Positions 36,428 to 45,597 of a stretch of 64,000 bases of DNA are shown in pieces. The stretch covers positions 1,116,001 to 1,180,000 of the forward strand of contig NZ_RKHR01000003.1 in the NCBI RefSeq assembly GCF_003752585.1, written 5' to 3'. The notes beneath the pieces were generated by a model. The model was not told where the DNA came from and did not search any database. It was given only the letters and a program-made list of their open reading frames with translations. Each line of letters opens with the position of its first letter. The first letter of the stretch is position 1. The stretch is from Sinobacterium caligoides. Lineage in GTDB: Bacteria > Pseudomonadota > Gammaproteobacteria > Pseudomonadales > Sinobacteriaceae. Both the position numbers and the translations under genes were made by a program.

Positions 36428-37651
36428 TTACTCAATAACGATTTCGATTTGCGCCTCTATCATATTTTTCAGATCGGTAACCACCTGATGACTGTCGCCT
36501 TTAACCATAAAGTGTCCTATCCTGTCGGCAGAGCTGGTCGGTTGGTAAACCTCATCTCCTTCTCTGACATAAAGTTCCAGCTCAACGATACCCCGATGCT
36601 CTGCAAGGGCATTAGGGATATTGATCTTGCTGACTTTACCGCTTTCCCCTGACGTCATAAAGAAAACGGCAGCGACTTTATTGTCACATACCGGCTTTTT
36701 TGGTAGCTTTTCACCCAGCATTTTAAAATGTAATTCGTAAAGGTCGATGTTGTGACTCAAAGGAATCAAGTGCGATGCAATTTTGTCGCCTGCCGGACGA
36801 GGATTAACTTCTACAATACGAGGACCGCTACTTGTGTTGATCAGCTCAACATGAAACACACCGGTAGATAGCCCCAAAGCCACACAAGCAGCAATAGAAA
36901 CTTCAATCAGACTTTCGCTTAACTTAGTGTCGATTACTGCTGGGCTTATATGCCCAAGCTCTACAAAGTAAGGTAACTCGGTTTTCAGTTTTTCTGTCAC
37001 ACTTTGATAGAAAGCATTACCTTCTTTAAGTGCCAGCTCAACACTGAACTCATCCCCTTGCAGCAACTCTTCAACCATAAACAGCTGACGGTTAGTAAAA
37101 CCCATAAATGAAGTATCTACCTCCTTCAGTGCATCAAAGCGCTGTTGCAACTGTTCTGAACTGTCTATCATTTCAACCGCTTTACTGGAAGAAGAGGCTA
37201 CAGGCTTCAGTACCATAGGAAATGGAACTTTCTCTGCGATATTGGCCATATCCGTTTGCTCATCAATCAAAGTAAATTTGGCCGAAGGTACATTGTTTTT
37301 CTGATATGCAGTCCGGGCAAAATCTTTGTTGACGCCGAGTGAGGCAGATTGCTCATTTAAGCCTGGTAATGAGAAACGCTCACCAATAATACCTGCGATC
37401 GATGTAGCCAACTGGCTGCCAGGTAACACGGCACTGACATTATGACGACTCAACAAGCAATCGACTTTATAAAATACTTTGTCTTGATCATTTAGGTCAA
37501 CCACACAAATTTCTGCACAATGCTCTCTATAGCCGAAAGTATCCGAATTGCTTAGATCATTAGTTAAAACAATCAATTCGATATTCAATTTATTTGCAGC
37601 AGTGAAATATCCCATACCAAAAAAGGAGGGTTCTATTAATATAATCTTCAT
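36428..37651 (-). CDS. ATP-grasp ligase 3 of cluster A
   Basis: A 407-residue ATP-grasp enzyme. Motifs are VPFPMVLKPVASSSSKAVEM, FMVEELLQGDEFSVELALK and GPRIVEVNPRPAGDKI, the last having the classical E-x-N-x-R metal-binding form. It is therefore the most canonical of the three. It follows the D-amino-acid-dehydrogenase-like gene by 5 bp. As with the other two, amino acid or dipeptide ligation is inferred, not shown. Confidence 0.85.
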   Translation of the reverse strand: MKIILIEPSFFGMGYFTAANKLNIELIVLTNDLSNSDTFGYREHCAEICVVDLNDQDKVFYKVDCLLSRHNVSAVLPGSQLATSIAGIIGERFSLPGLNEQSASLGVNKDFARTAYQKNNVPSAKFTLIDEQTDMANIAEKVPFPMVLKPVASSSSKAVEMIDSSEQLQQRFDALKEVDTSFMGFTNRQLFMVEELLQGDEFSVELALKEGNAFYQSVTEKLKTELPYFVELGHISPAVIDTKLSESLIEVSIAACVALGLSTGVFHVELINTSSGPRIVEVNPRPAGDKIASHLIPLSHNIDLYELHFKMLGEKLPKKPVCDNKVAAVFFMTSGESGKVSKINIPNALAEHRGIVELELYVREGDEVYQPTSSADRIGHFMVKGDSHQVVTDLKNMIEAQIEIVIE

Positions 37652-37656
37652 AATTT

Positions 37657-38895
37657 CTACCTAAATCGTGTTGTACTAAAAGGTGTCATATCTACTGTCG
37701 GACTGTTGCTTGTAATCAAGTCAGTAACCAACTGTCCAGTAACAGGGCCCAGTGTCATACCTATATGTTGGTGCCCTGTCGCCACCAGAATATTCTGGTG
37801 TTTTGGAATACTGCCAATCATCGGCAAGCCATCCGGTAAAGATGGGCGATTGCCGGTCCAGCATTCAATTTCTTCTACTTTACTCAAATCAATCAACCCC
37901 CCAAGAGCCTGACGCATATAACTGAATATTTCTTCGCTGGGTGAATTCTCTCGTGCATTTACCGGTGATTCCAGTTGCACTACGCCAGTTATTCTGAAGC
38001 CTTCATCTGTCGGTGAAATTGAAAGATGCCTATCTTTAATCAAGGTATGCTTATCGACTACCGGTGTTTGAGTCTTAAAGCTTATAGCGTAGCCAGTTTC
38101 TGAAACCAACGGAATCGTTAGCCCCAATGGCTTAATCAATTGATGATTGGCTACACCAGCACATAAAGCAACGTTATTGGCGCTTAAAACTCTATCGTCA
38201 TCCAATACTACTTTGGCTTGCGAACCTTCGCTAGTGACGTTTTTTACTTTCTGGTAGATAAACTTCACGCCTAAACTATTTAGGCTTTGGTGAAATTTGT
38301 TCAGTAGTTTAACCGGTGACGGCACATAATAAATATCATCGATTTGGGCGACTTGATACAGTAGTTTTTGATGCTGTAAAAATGGGAAGTCTTTTCCATC
38401 GTGAAATCTAAAGTCAATATTCTGAAGACTTCTGTCTGCCCAAATTCCATTATCAGAGGCAAAGGACGCTTCACTTAAATAAGCATAATATCGCCCTTGC
38501 TTACGCAACAGCTTGGCATCCGCAACAAACTCATCGATATAAGACCATGCCGATTCCGCTCGCATCGCCAAGTCTGTCATGATTTTTTTTATTTCGCTAC
38601 ATTGTTTAGGCCCCATACAGTTATAGAGCTTCAATAACCATGGCATGGTATGTGGCATGTGCTTTGGTGGAACCCAAAGCGCCGGGTAATCACCGAACAA
38701 CAACCGAGGTAAATGTTTCAACAGCGCTCGATTGATCATCGGGTGCAAATGATCAGTGGCAATGACGCCACCATTACCATACGAACAACCATAAGCCGGT
38801 GCAGGATCGACAACTGTAACATCCTCGCCTTGTCGAGCAAGGAAAAACGCCGCTGAAAGCCCTACAATTCCTCCGCCTACGATTATTACCGACAT
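37657..38895 (-). CDS. FAD-dependent amine/D-amino-acid dehydrogenase (DadA-like)
   Basis: A 412-residue DAO-family flavoprotein. The dinucleotide-binding motif is at VIIVGGGIVGLSAAFFLARQ, with GNGGVI nearby. Toward the end, CWTGNRPSLPDGLPMIGSI and ILVATGHQHIGMTLGPVTG are the usual C-terminal FAD/substrate segments of DadA. It overlaps the M20 peptidase end by 10 bp. In the cluster it may oxidise an amino acid or secondary amine intermediate. D-amino acid catabolism is the plain alternative. Confidence 0.85.
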   Translation of the reverse strand: MSVIIVGGGIVGLSAAFFLARQGEDVTVVDPAPAYGCSYGNGGVIATDHLHPMINRALLKHLPRLLFGDYPALWVPPKHMPHTMPWLLKLYNCMGPKQCSEIKKIMTDLAMRAESAWSYIDEFVADAKLLRKQGRYYAYLSEASFASDNGIWADRSLQNIDFRFHDGKDFPFLQHQKLLYQVAQIDDIYYVPSPVKLLNKFHQSLNSLGVKFIYQKVKNVTSEGSQAKVVLDDDRVLSANNVALCAGVANHQLIKPLGLTIPLVSETGYAISFKTQTPVVDKHTLIKDRHLSISPTDEGFRITGVVQLESPVNARENSPSEEIFSYMRQALGGLIDLSKVEEIECWTGNRPSLPDGLPMIGSIPKHQNILVATGHQHIGMTLGPVTGQLVTDLITSNSPTVDMTPFSTTRFR

Positions 38896-40241
38896 ATATT
38901 TCTACCTTTCCTTGAAAAATTTCGCTTTAGCAAGAGACGACGATAAAACTCAGTCGCCGACGTCAAGCCTTCAGTCGACACCCTTTCATCTACCCCGTGA
39001 ATCAGACCTACTTCGCCAAGGGATAGGTTAAATGGAATAAAGCGATATAGGTTCTCGGCAACATCTAGGTAATGAGCAGCATCAGAAGACGCAATCATAG
39101 TCCCGCTAGTGACTCGGGCCTCTGGAAACACTTCACTCATAGCCTCTTCCATATCGGTATAGGCACTACAATTGGTGTCGGATACACGTGAAGGCTCACT
39201 ACAAGACATCACTTCTACATGCTCCTTTTCACCACTACAAAAACTTTCAAGCTCTTTTAAGATGCCATCAACGCTCTGACCGTCGACAATACGGAAATGA
39301 AAAACCGCCTCTGCCGAATTCGGTAGTACATTTTGCCTTACACCTCCGTCAAGTACAGTAACCGTCAATGTAGTTGCCGCTTGGGCGCAGAAAAACGGAT
39401 GGTGACGAAACAAACTATCAACCAGTGATGTGCTCGCATCAGCAGTCATGTTTTGCGCCACCATAGCTTTAACATCATGGTAGATTTTAAGTTTTTCAAT
39501 ATCTGACTGGGCCACTTCACCATTGAAATGGATTTTAATTTTACCGACCAACTCACAAAGACGTTCAATACAATTTTGCATCGGCGGCATGGCGGCATGA
39601 CCTTGCGTGCCGATAACTCGAATCCTGGCATTTAAAAAACCTTTTTCAGCCGTCGATATTAGACCAATCGACTGCGGGGCTTGTTCGGCCAACTCTCTTA
39701 GTATCGGCATGCCTTCATCGTATAAACATCTGAAATTAAGACTTTTCTCCTTAAAGTACATAGAAATATACGCTGCGCCTCTATGCCCACCCGTTTCTTC
39801 ATCATGACCGATAGCAATAGTTAGTGGCTTTTCAAGCTCTAAGTTGTCCCGCAACAAATTTTCCAAGGCGGAAAAAAAGGCGATAAGCGGCCCTTTATTG
39901 TCCAAAGCCCCACGACCCCAGACATACCCACGTGCAATTTCACCGCTAAATGGCGGATATGTCCATTGAGCGATTGACGATTGCTCTACCGGAACCACAT
40001 CTGAATGAAATACAAACAAGTCTGGATCTTCGCTGCTATCTTTGCCTTTTAGCGTTAAGACCTTCGAGTATTCATTAACAGTGATTATGTCACTTAAGCC
40101 AAATACTCTAGGGTAGCATTGTTCAAGAAACTCAAATAAAGCATTAAAAGTTTGGTGCGATTGTTCGTTAGATTGTCTGGTCGTAGTGTCCAGAGCCAGT
40201 ACTGCGGACAACTGTTCCGCCAGCGTAAGTTCGGTAGTCAA
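38886..40241 (-). CDS. M20-family metallopeptidase / N-acyl amino acid hydrolase
   Basis: A 451-residue M20 enzyme with all landmarks: FVFHSDVVPVE (first metal His/Asp), GYVWGRGALDNKGPLIAFFS (bridging Asp), IGHDEETGGHRGAAYIS (catalytic Glu pair) and AAHYLDVAENLYRFIPFN near the end (last metal His). It is most like carboxypeptidase S/PM20D1-type members. TTG start with AAGGAG 7 bp upstream. It lies beside a GNAT gene, so it may remove an N-acyl protecting group from, or trim, the cluster A product. That is inference. Confidence 0.85.
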   Translation of the reverse strand: MTTELTLAEQLSAVLALDTTTRQSNEQSHQTFNALFEFLEQCYPRVFGLSDIITVNEYSKVLTLKGKDSSEDPDLFVFHSDVVPVEQSSIAQWTYPPFSGEIARGYVWGRGALDNKGPLIAFFSALENLLRDNLELEKPLTIAIGHDEETGGHRGAAYISMYFKEKSLNFRCLYDEGMPILRELAEQAPQSIGLISTAEKGFLNARIRVIGTQGHAAMPPMQNCIERLCELVGKIKIHFNGEVAQSDIEKLKIYHDVKAMVAQNMTADASTSLVDSLFRHHPFFCAQAATTLTVTVLDGGVRQNVLPNSAEAVFHFRIVDGQSVDGILKELESFCSGEKEHVEVMSCSEPSRVSDTNCSAYTDMEEAMSEVFPEARVTSGTMIASSDAAHYLDVAENLYRFIPFNLSLGEVGLIHGVDERVSTEGLTSATEFYRRLLLKRNFSRKGRNICR

Positions 40242-40253
40242 TCCTCTACTCCT

Positions 40254-41693
40254 TTAGAGTTTCTGCAATTGCTTACTAACCACTGTTGAATACAGTAAAG
40301 GTACTGCAACCTCAGTCGGGAAGTTATCGAAGATATACATAATTTTCCCATCAACTTTATTCCCATTAGCATAGGAAATGACTAGCTCATGAAGCATTTG
40401 TGCAATATAGGCTGCGATAGTGTTGGATGAATCCAACGGCAAAGAACCATATGCTCCGGCAACATCAATAACAGCGGCCTTGGCCACTGTATAAAGTTGC
40501 TCAAATGTCGCTGTCTTGATAGTTTCGTAACTACCTTTACGGTCAATCGGTGTAAATACATTTTCTTGACGTGGCGTTTTCCCCATGACTTCATCAACGA
40601 TAATTTGTGCAATCAGTGGCGCCATTAGTATGCCAGTGCGACCTGTGCCGGTTGCCAAGAATAACCCTGGCTGATTAGTTTGACCGATAAAAGGCTTGCC
40701 ATCCGCAGTAAATGGACGATAGGCCGCTAAGGTTCCAAGCAATGCACTGTTAGCAAACTGGTTATTGATTTGGTTGATAATACCGTCGAACAAGAAGTTG
40801 ATCTCTCCGGCGGTTGCACCACCATTATTGGTAGGATCAAGACTTGGCCTGTTAGTCGCACCAACGTATAAACCATTCTTACGAGGCACAGCATGGGTGC
40901 CGCAAGCACCATGACGGTTAGGTGTACGAATTACAGTATTAATATCAAGAGTATTTTCCATCAACAAGGCAACACCTTTACCACCATACATCGGCGGTAG
41001 TGCCAATTCACTATATAGGCTTTCACCCAACAATTTCTCGGCTTGGGCACCAGCTGAAATTATCACAGAGTCAAACTCGTGAGTTTCTCCGTTTGTGGTA
41101 GTGACAGCCCAACACTCTCCTTTAGTTACCGGGGTGATATCGGTAACACTATCAGCAACAACATTAGCTTTTGGGTAGGCTTTAATCGCACCAAATAATG
41201 ACTCATGTAAAGTCTCGGCATCAAATCCTGCTTCACTTGGAATGTAGATGGCTTTTTCGACTTCACAATGTGAGCTTGGCTTCATGAATGGAATATCGCT
41301 CGGCATCAGGTTTTCATATGTATCACCCTGCTCTTGGATTTTCTTGATCATCACATTTATGGCTTCTTTGTCGCCGATGCCGCCGATGCTGTTGGCAAAA
41401 ACAATTGAGCCTTGATGCAAATATACTTCAATACCACTATCGTTTTCTATTTGCTTCAACCAGCTTCTGAACACCTTGTGTGAATCAAGGCAAAATTTTA
41501 TTTGCTTGGAATCCTGATTATCTTCGGTTATTTCAGAATAACTGCCCTGCATACCACCAGCAACTCTTGAAGCAGAATGACTTGCTCCGCCTTGTGGATC
41601 AAACAAAGTACAGTTATAACCTTCTGTTAAAAATTGGTAGGTAATGGCTTTACCTACGGCTCCAGCGCCAACTACTGCTATACGTTTTGTCAC
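40254..41693 (-). CDS. FAD-dependent oxidoreductase (ThiO/DAO-like) with C-terminal extension
   Basis: A 479-residue flavoprotein. The Rossmann FAD motif RIAVVGAGAVGKAITYQF is followed by ASRVAGGMQGSYSEI, with LFLATGTGRTGILMAPLIA near 350. About 95 further residues (helical, FEQLYTVAKAAVIDVAGAYG to the end) have no equivalent in glycine oxidase-type proteins. GTG start 2 bp after the GNAT stop. Working with the SbnA-like enzyme, a DAO could release diaminopropionate by oxidising an N-substituted intermediate, the job SbnB does elsewhere. This is a hypothesis. Confidence 0.82.
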   Translation of the reverse strand: MTKRIAVVGAGAVGKAITYQFLTEGYNCTLFDPQGGASHSASRVAGGMQGSYSEITEDNQDSKQIKFCLDSHKVFRSWLKQIENDSGIEVYLHQGSIVFANSIGGIGDKEAINVMIKKIQEQGDTYENLMPSDIPFMKPSSHCEVEKAIYIPSEAGFDAETLHESLFGAIKAYPKANVVADSVTDITPVTKGECWAVTTTNGETHEFDSVIISAGAQAEKLLGESLYSELALPPMYGGKGVALLMENTLDINTVIRTPNRHGACGTHAVPRKNGLYVGATNRPSLDPTNNGGATAGEINFLFDGIINQINNQFANSALLGTLAAYRPFTADGKPFIGQTNQPGLFLATGTGRTGILMAPLIAQIIVDEVMGKTPRQENVFTPIDRKGSYETIKTATFEQLYTVAKAAVIDVAGAYGSLPLDSSNTIAAYIAQMLHELVISYANGNKVDGKIMYIFDNFPTEVAVPLLYSTVVSKQLQKL

Positions 41694-41695
41694 AA

Positions 41696-42238
41696 CTATT
41701 TTCCTGGCTCGATTGAAATTTTTCTTAAATAATCTGTGGTTTGATACATATAGGAACCACCAACATCTTCTCCGTTAACTTTGGCATATCCTGGCAAGAC
41801 ACCCCACTCGATGAACCCCATTCGCTTCCATAGAGCCTCTGCTGGGGTACCGATCCTGGCATCTAGCAACAAAATAGAACTACCTTTTTCCTCACATTTC
41901 TCACACACATAATGCAGTGCTTTTTGAATGATTTTTTTGCCACGAAATTCCGGGGCGACAATAGCTTTGGAGGCATAGGCCAAATGTTTATTGTTCGGAT
42001 CGGCTTTGAAGCTGATGAGTACATGGAAGATAATCTTCCCCTCAAACCGAGCCACGAAGAATCCTTCGCTCGATTTACCAAGCAAACCTTTAATACCGTT
42101 GATGTAGGATTGTGCCTGCTCTTCGTTTAACGTGGAGGCGAAACCGACAGTCTTTTCTTTTTTCGCCACAGTATTGGCCATGTACACCAACTGCTTCTCA
42201 TCTTCAGGATTTAAAAAATCAACCCATTGAAAATTCAT
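41696..42238 (-). CDS. GNAT acetyltransferase of cluster A
   Basis: A 180-residue GNAT domain protein: EGFFVARFEGKIIFHVLISF (beta-4 region), KAIVAPEFRGKKIIQKALH with the acetyl-CoA loop R-G-K-K, and SILLLDARIGTPAEALWKRM leading to GFIEWG. RBS AGGAC 6 bp upstream. It sits between the PLP synthase and the FAD enzyme genes. A role in N-acetyl protection during biosynthesis, with the M20 hydrolase undoing it, is a plausible pairing. The acceptor is unknown. Confidence 0.82.
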   Translation of the reverse strand: MNFQWVDFLNPEDEKQLVYMANTVAKKEKTVGFASTLNEEQAQSYINGIKGLLGKSSEGFFVARFEGKIIFHVLISFKADPNNKHLAYASKAIVAPEFRGKKIIQKALHYVCEKCEEKGSSILLLDARIGTPAEALWKRMGFIEWGVLPGYAKVNGEDVGGSYMYQTTDYLRKISIEPGK

Positions 42239-42261
42239 TTTAATGTCCTATTATTTGAGGG

Positions 42262-43224
42262 TTATATTGCTATATTATTTTCAGTTAACCAAGTAGGGTT
42301 GTATATAGTACTGAGGTACTTGATCCCCCCATCAGCCAGCAACATGACAATGTTCTTAGGTGTATCGAATGAATTCCCTACTTCAATAGCAGCATGAATA
42401 AGCGCACCGGAAGAACTACCAAGCAACAAGCCGAAATCTTTGGCACAACGGTTTACCTGCATAAACGCATCCTGGTCGGAAACACGAATTTTGTGATCAA
42501 TCAGACCATTATCAAAATTACCTGGAGTAAAACTCAATCCCGTGCCGTTTTGCAAAAATGGTTTATATTTACCACCGAATATAGTGGAGCCTAAAGGCTC
42601 TACTGCCACAATTTCGATATCAGGTTTTTGTGACTTTAGGTAGCTAGCCGTACCGCATAAACTACCACCTGTACTGACTGCACCCACTAAAATATCGATA
42701 TTTCCATCCAGTTGACGGAAGATTTCTTTACCGGTAGTAGCCGCATGATATTCATTGGAAGATGGGTTTTCGTATTGATCTAAGTTCAATATATGTTCAT
42801 TTTCTTCCGCCAACTCACGTGCCTTTTCGATTCTTGGTTTTTGATAACCGCCATGTTCATCTGTCTCAGTTACGATACAAACTTCTCCACCAAAAGCCCG
42901 TACCAGATCGATATTGGCCTTAGGTGTTTTCGGGTCCATGATGCATAGTAATTTGTAACCCATGTGGGCGCACAACATCGCCAAGGAGTGCCCCAGGTTG
43001 CCTGAGGAAGACTCTACCAAAGTCATACCTTTTTTCAGCCTACCACTTTCAACCGCCTTATAAATCAAGCCAATAGCAGTTCTGTCTTTGACACTACCCG
43101 ACGGATTAAAAAACTCCAACTTACCAATAAAATTATGTTTATTATTACTTAAATACTCCATATTTATTATAGGCGTGTTACCAATTAGCTGGTCAATTCC
43201 ACTACTAATCACCATATTTTTCAC
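42262..43224 (-). CDS. SbnA/CysK-like PLP synthase (diaminopropionate-type), first gene of cluster A
   Basis: A 320-residue fold-type II PLP enzyme. It has the PLP lysine in NPSGSVKDRTA (about 40-50), the substrate loop VESSSGNLGHSLA and GAVSTGGSLCGTASYL. Unlike plain CysK it carries KTPKANIDLVRAFGGEV and TETDEHGGYQKPRIEKA, the signature of the SbnA/ZmaU subgroup that joins O-phosphoserine and glutamate on the way to 2,3-diaminopropionate. It is the 5' gene of the operon, GTG start with AAGGGG 8 bp upstream. No SbnB (ornithine cyclodeaminase-like) partner is present. Confidence 0.83.
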   Translation of the reverse strand: MKNMVISSGIDQLIGNTPIINMEYLSNNKHNFIGKLEFFNPSGSVKDRTAIGLIYKAVESGRLKKGMTLVESSSGNLGHSLAMLCAHMGYKLLCIMDPKTPKANIDLVRAFGGEVCIVTETDEHGGYQKPRIEKARELAEENEHILNLDQYENPSSNEYHAATTGKEIFRQLDGNIDILVGAVSTGGSLCGTASYLKSQKPDIEIVAVEPLGSTIFGGKYKPFLQNGTGLSFTPGNFDNGLIDHKIRVSDQDAFMQVNRCAKDFGLLLGSSSGALIHAAIEVGNSFDTPKNIVMLLADGGIKYLSTIYNPTWLTENNIAI

Positions 43225-43268
43225 GAGTTTTTCCCCTTAGCTGAAGATAGCTATCTATAATTAAAAAA

Positions 43269-43459
43269 CCTAGACTTAGAGTTTATTACCGTTAGTTCGC
43301 CACTCCATATCATTGGCTATATTCTATATACTCTTCGAATACCTGACCTTCAGCAAACACCTATATCTGCGTCACACCAAAAACATTCAAACCGAGAGTA
43401 ATACCCTCACTGCTTGAAAAAATATCAGCCATTTTCGGGGCTAGACTTAGAGTAACACC
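43269..43459 (-). repeat. Three spaced copies of a 13-20 bp motif (possible operators)
   Basis: On the minus strand the motif reads GG(T/G)xTTACTCTAAGTCTAG-like at about 43459, 43406 (degenerate) and 43290. Two copies share 13 identical bases. They lie 45-235 bp before the first cluster A gene, which suits regulator binding sites. No adjacent regulator gene is present in the cluster. Confidence 0.6.
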
Positions 43460-43528
43460 CTCCATTTACCACTCGACACAACTCCACATACTGGGTAAAT
43501 GGTGCTAAGCACCACTGTTATTAATCAG

Positions 43529-43542
43529 ATTAACGCGTTAAT
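43529..43542. promoter_or_regulatory. 14-bp perfect palindrome upstream of cluster A
   Basis: ATTAACGCGTTAAT is a perfect inverted repeat about 300 bp before the PLP synthase start, consistent with a dimeric regulator site. There is no direct evidence which protein binds it. Confidence 0.4.
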
Positions 43543-44464
43543 AACGCGGAAAATGATGACACCGACTATTGCACCAAGAAATATAAAACCATGATGAGAT
43601 AATTCTTCGAGGGTTAATCAATAGCATAATTCTTATAAAAACATCTAACGCATTAGCTAAGACACCTAAAACACGGATTTGATATTATGATAATCTCACT
43701 TCGCCCTTAGACATCCAATTGCCCACTCCACAATCATCAAGGGTTTTCACTTGATTGATTGGAGTTGCGCTTCCGAGGATCTGGCTGCCGTATTCTTATT
43801 CCGTGCAACTATAAAGAAGTTATTTTATATGTCAATATAGAATAATAAATAAATGCTAACGATTTTCTATTAGCGCAAAATAATTGATTAATAAATCAGC
43901 AGCGATATAAACAAGTGATATATATTGTTATTTCAGGCCAACAAACTTTTATCTTAAGATAGCTCAGAATGAACCGCTAACATGTAAGAATATTAACTAG
44001 TATAAAATCAGTTATTGTGATTAGTGGTTGGCGCCCCAGCTTAGTGTGGGGCGGTTGTTATCTTGAGCTTCCTTTTACTCGATCACGCAGTTTTTTGCTC
44101 TTGACAGAATCAGCGTATGACCCATAAGAAAGTCGGTTTACCGTAACAATTCAAGCTTAGCGAGATAGCGTCATCGCACTACAGCAGGTCGAACTCATAA
44201 CATGTACGTTAATTAGATCATGATCAATCCTCACTTGCGCTAATTCGTTTGATTTCTCTTAGTACGGACTACCTTGTTAACCTAAACATTTCTTTGCAGA
44301 AAATAAGCCTAGCGCTCTCCTGGCGCCAACACAAAAACAGTTTCAAATTGCTTTGCTTTACATAGAGTAAATATTATTCTTGGACTGACTTAGCAAATAC
44401 AAAGCTAAGCTAATTAAAATAATGCTAATAAGTTGAATAATATTTCCATGTCATTTCACATAAC

Positions 44465-44871
44465 GCCAAAAGAAGCGGCAGTGAAATCGCCCCCTGATTG
44501 CATTGCCTGAAACAACACACCTCGTCAAACGTAAAGATATTAGCTTGCAGCTGCATATCGGGAAGCTTATTTAGCAAACCTGGAGATACAATTACTAACG
44601 ATTGGATTTTGTTTATGGACGGAACTGATACCCAACACGTCTTGCAAAAGGATTTAGAGAACTCTCGCGAAGGGTGCTCGTAGTTAGTAAAGTTGTTTTT
44701 ACCACTAAGTCAGTCGATGTTATCCGGACCTGTGAATATATTAGATGCGAAGGCAGATCCAGTAAGCTGCTGACATTGTTTACAGTGACATAGATAAAAA
44801 GCTTTAAATCTATCCGCTACGGAGAATTTTACTGTGCCACACAAGCATTTTCCAATTAAATAAACCTCCAT
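44465..44871 (-). pseudogene. GFA-family (CENP-V/GFA) gene with in-frame TGA
   Basis: Reading from ATG 44871: GKCLCGTVKFSV, then FYLCHCKQCQQLTGSAFASN, the zinc-binding C-x-C and C-x-x-C segments of GFA proteins. After NID comes TGA where relatives have Trp (x-x-x-W-L-x-G), and the same frame resumes with LSGKNNFTNYEHP, SFCKTCWVSVPS and FTFDE. The typical CxxC of the C-terminal part is present. The reading frame is otherwise intact, so a single point mutation TGG to TGA (or TGA read as an amino acid) explains it. The end is blurred by the degenerate attC. Confidence 0.72.
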
Positions 44872-44890
44872 GTGTCTTTGTACTCCTAAT

Positions 44891-44994
44891 TTTTAACGGT
44901 TAGCACAACAGTCAGATGTAGCCGGCTGATCTTGCACGCTTTTCACACAAATCGTGACAATTTCCAGAGGTCGGCTTGCTGCTGCTTGTTATGC
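44891..44994 (-). other. attC-like site (104 bp)
   Basis: Left end TTTTAACGG, right end TTGTTATGC overlapping the TAA of the LCPLEL-family pseudogene. The left core deviates from RYYYAAC at its first base. The position between two cassette genes supports it. Confidence 0.6.
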
Positions 44995-45461
44995 ATACTC
45001 TTCTATAAATGCAACCTTACTTTTTTCTTCCCATAACCAATCTTCACTCGAAACATAGCCTCTAAGCCATGAAATATCATTGAACTTTTGTAAATAAAAA
45101 CCTTGAGGGAAGTCTAAATGCGCGTCAATACGCGGTGAAGCTAATGTTAGGCAAGGTCCTTCCTCTTGATTTTCATAGCAGAGCCTTAGATAGGGAGGCA
45201 ATTCCAAGGGCATAGTTGTAAGCCTAGCGTTCTAGCTGAATGAACGATATCTTGAAATACTGCATCACCTTGAAGACCTAAATCTTTAACACTTACATCT
45301 ATTACTTTTGCTATTTTAATAGCATTAGACGTTTGTAATTTATTGCTCATGAATAGCATAGATGCATAAGTATTAATCCCAATCTTTCCCTTCGAGAGAG
45401 ACATAAGGATTTGATCTTTAGAAGCACTACCAAAACGTACTTCCCATCGATTTATAAACAC
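44989..45461 (-). pseudogene. Broken cassette gene, copy 2 of LCPLEL family
   Basis: The first frame runs from MFINRWEVRFGSASKDQILM to ARTLGLQLCP, and the downstream frame continues LELPPYLRLCYENQEEGP to DWLWEEKSKVAFIEEYA. The two join with one missing base near 45212 (CCCTTGG). Compared with the copy at 27645-28120, it preserves the central DVSVKDLGLQGDA and QNQEEG-like segments. Both copies in the window are disrupted. Function unknown; I recall relatives in integron cassettes labelled helicase without basis. Confidence 0.78.
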
Positions 45462-45479
45462 TAAACTTCACTCCCCCTT

Positions 45480-45597
45480 GCATAACGCCGGATTTAGCAG
45501 TCGCATAAGTGGAGCTTGATTTTGGCATAAAATGGTGCAAAACGACATGCCAAAAACAAGCGGAGCTTATAGGGTCTGATAGAATGCTTTGTTAGCC
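45480..45597 (-). other. attC site (118 bp)
   Basis: GCATAACGCCGG at the left and GCTTTGTTAGCC at the right, the latter overlapping the TAA of the VOC gene. Inner TTTGGCATAAAATGG and the CATGCCAAAAA stretch can partly pair. Confidence 0.85.

Larger units (their letters stand above)
43225..44457. other. Long untranslated leader/promoter region of cluster A
   Basis: About 1.2 kb with no credible gene. Features seen: a 13-bp direct repeat CTAGACTTAGAGT at 43270-43282 and 43441-43453; a related third copy at 43388-43406; a hairpin with arms CCATTTACC/GGTAAATGG (43462-43502); a 14-bp palindrome ATTAACGCGTTAAT (43529-43542); and a CGCCCCA/TGGGGCG hairpin (44032-44053) followed by GTTATCTTGAGC. Probably the control region of the cluster A operon. 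Confidence 0.6.

Noticed and set aside
43462-43502. CCATTTACC/GGTAAATGG hairpin as a riboswitch
   Set aside because: Only one stem with a 23-nt loop is visible and no known aptamer core was recognised.
44498-44683. Plus-strand ORF of 61 codons
   Set aside because: It is the opposite strand of the GFA pseudogene, which has recognisable motifs on the minus strand.
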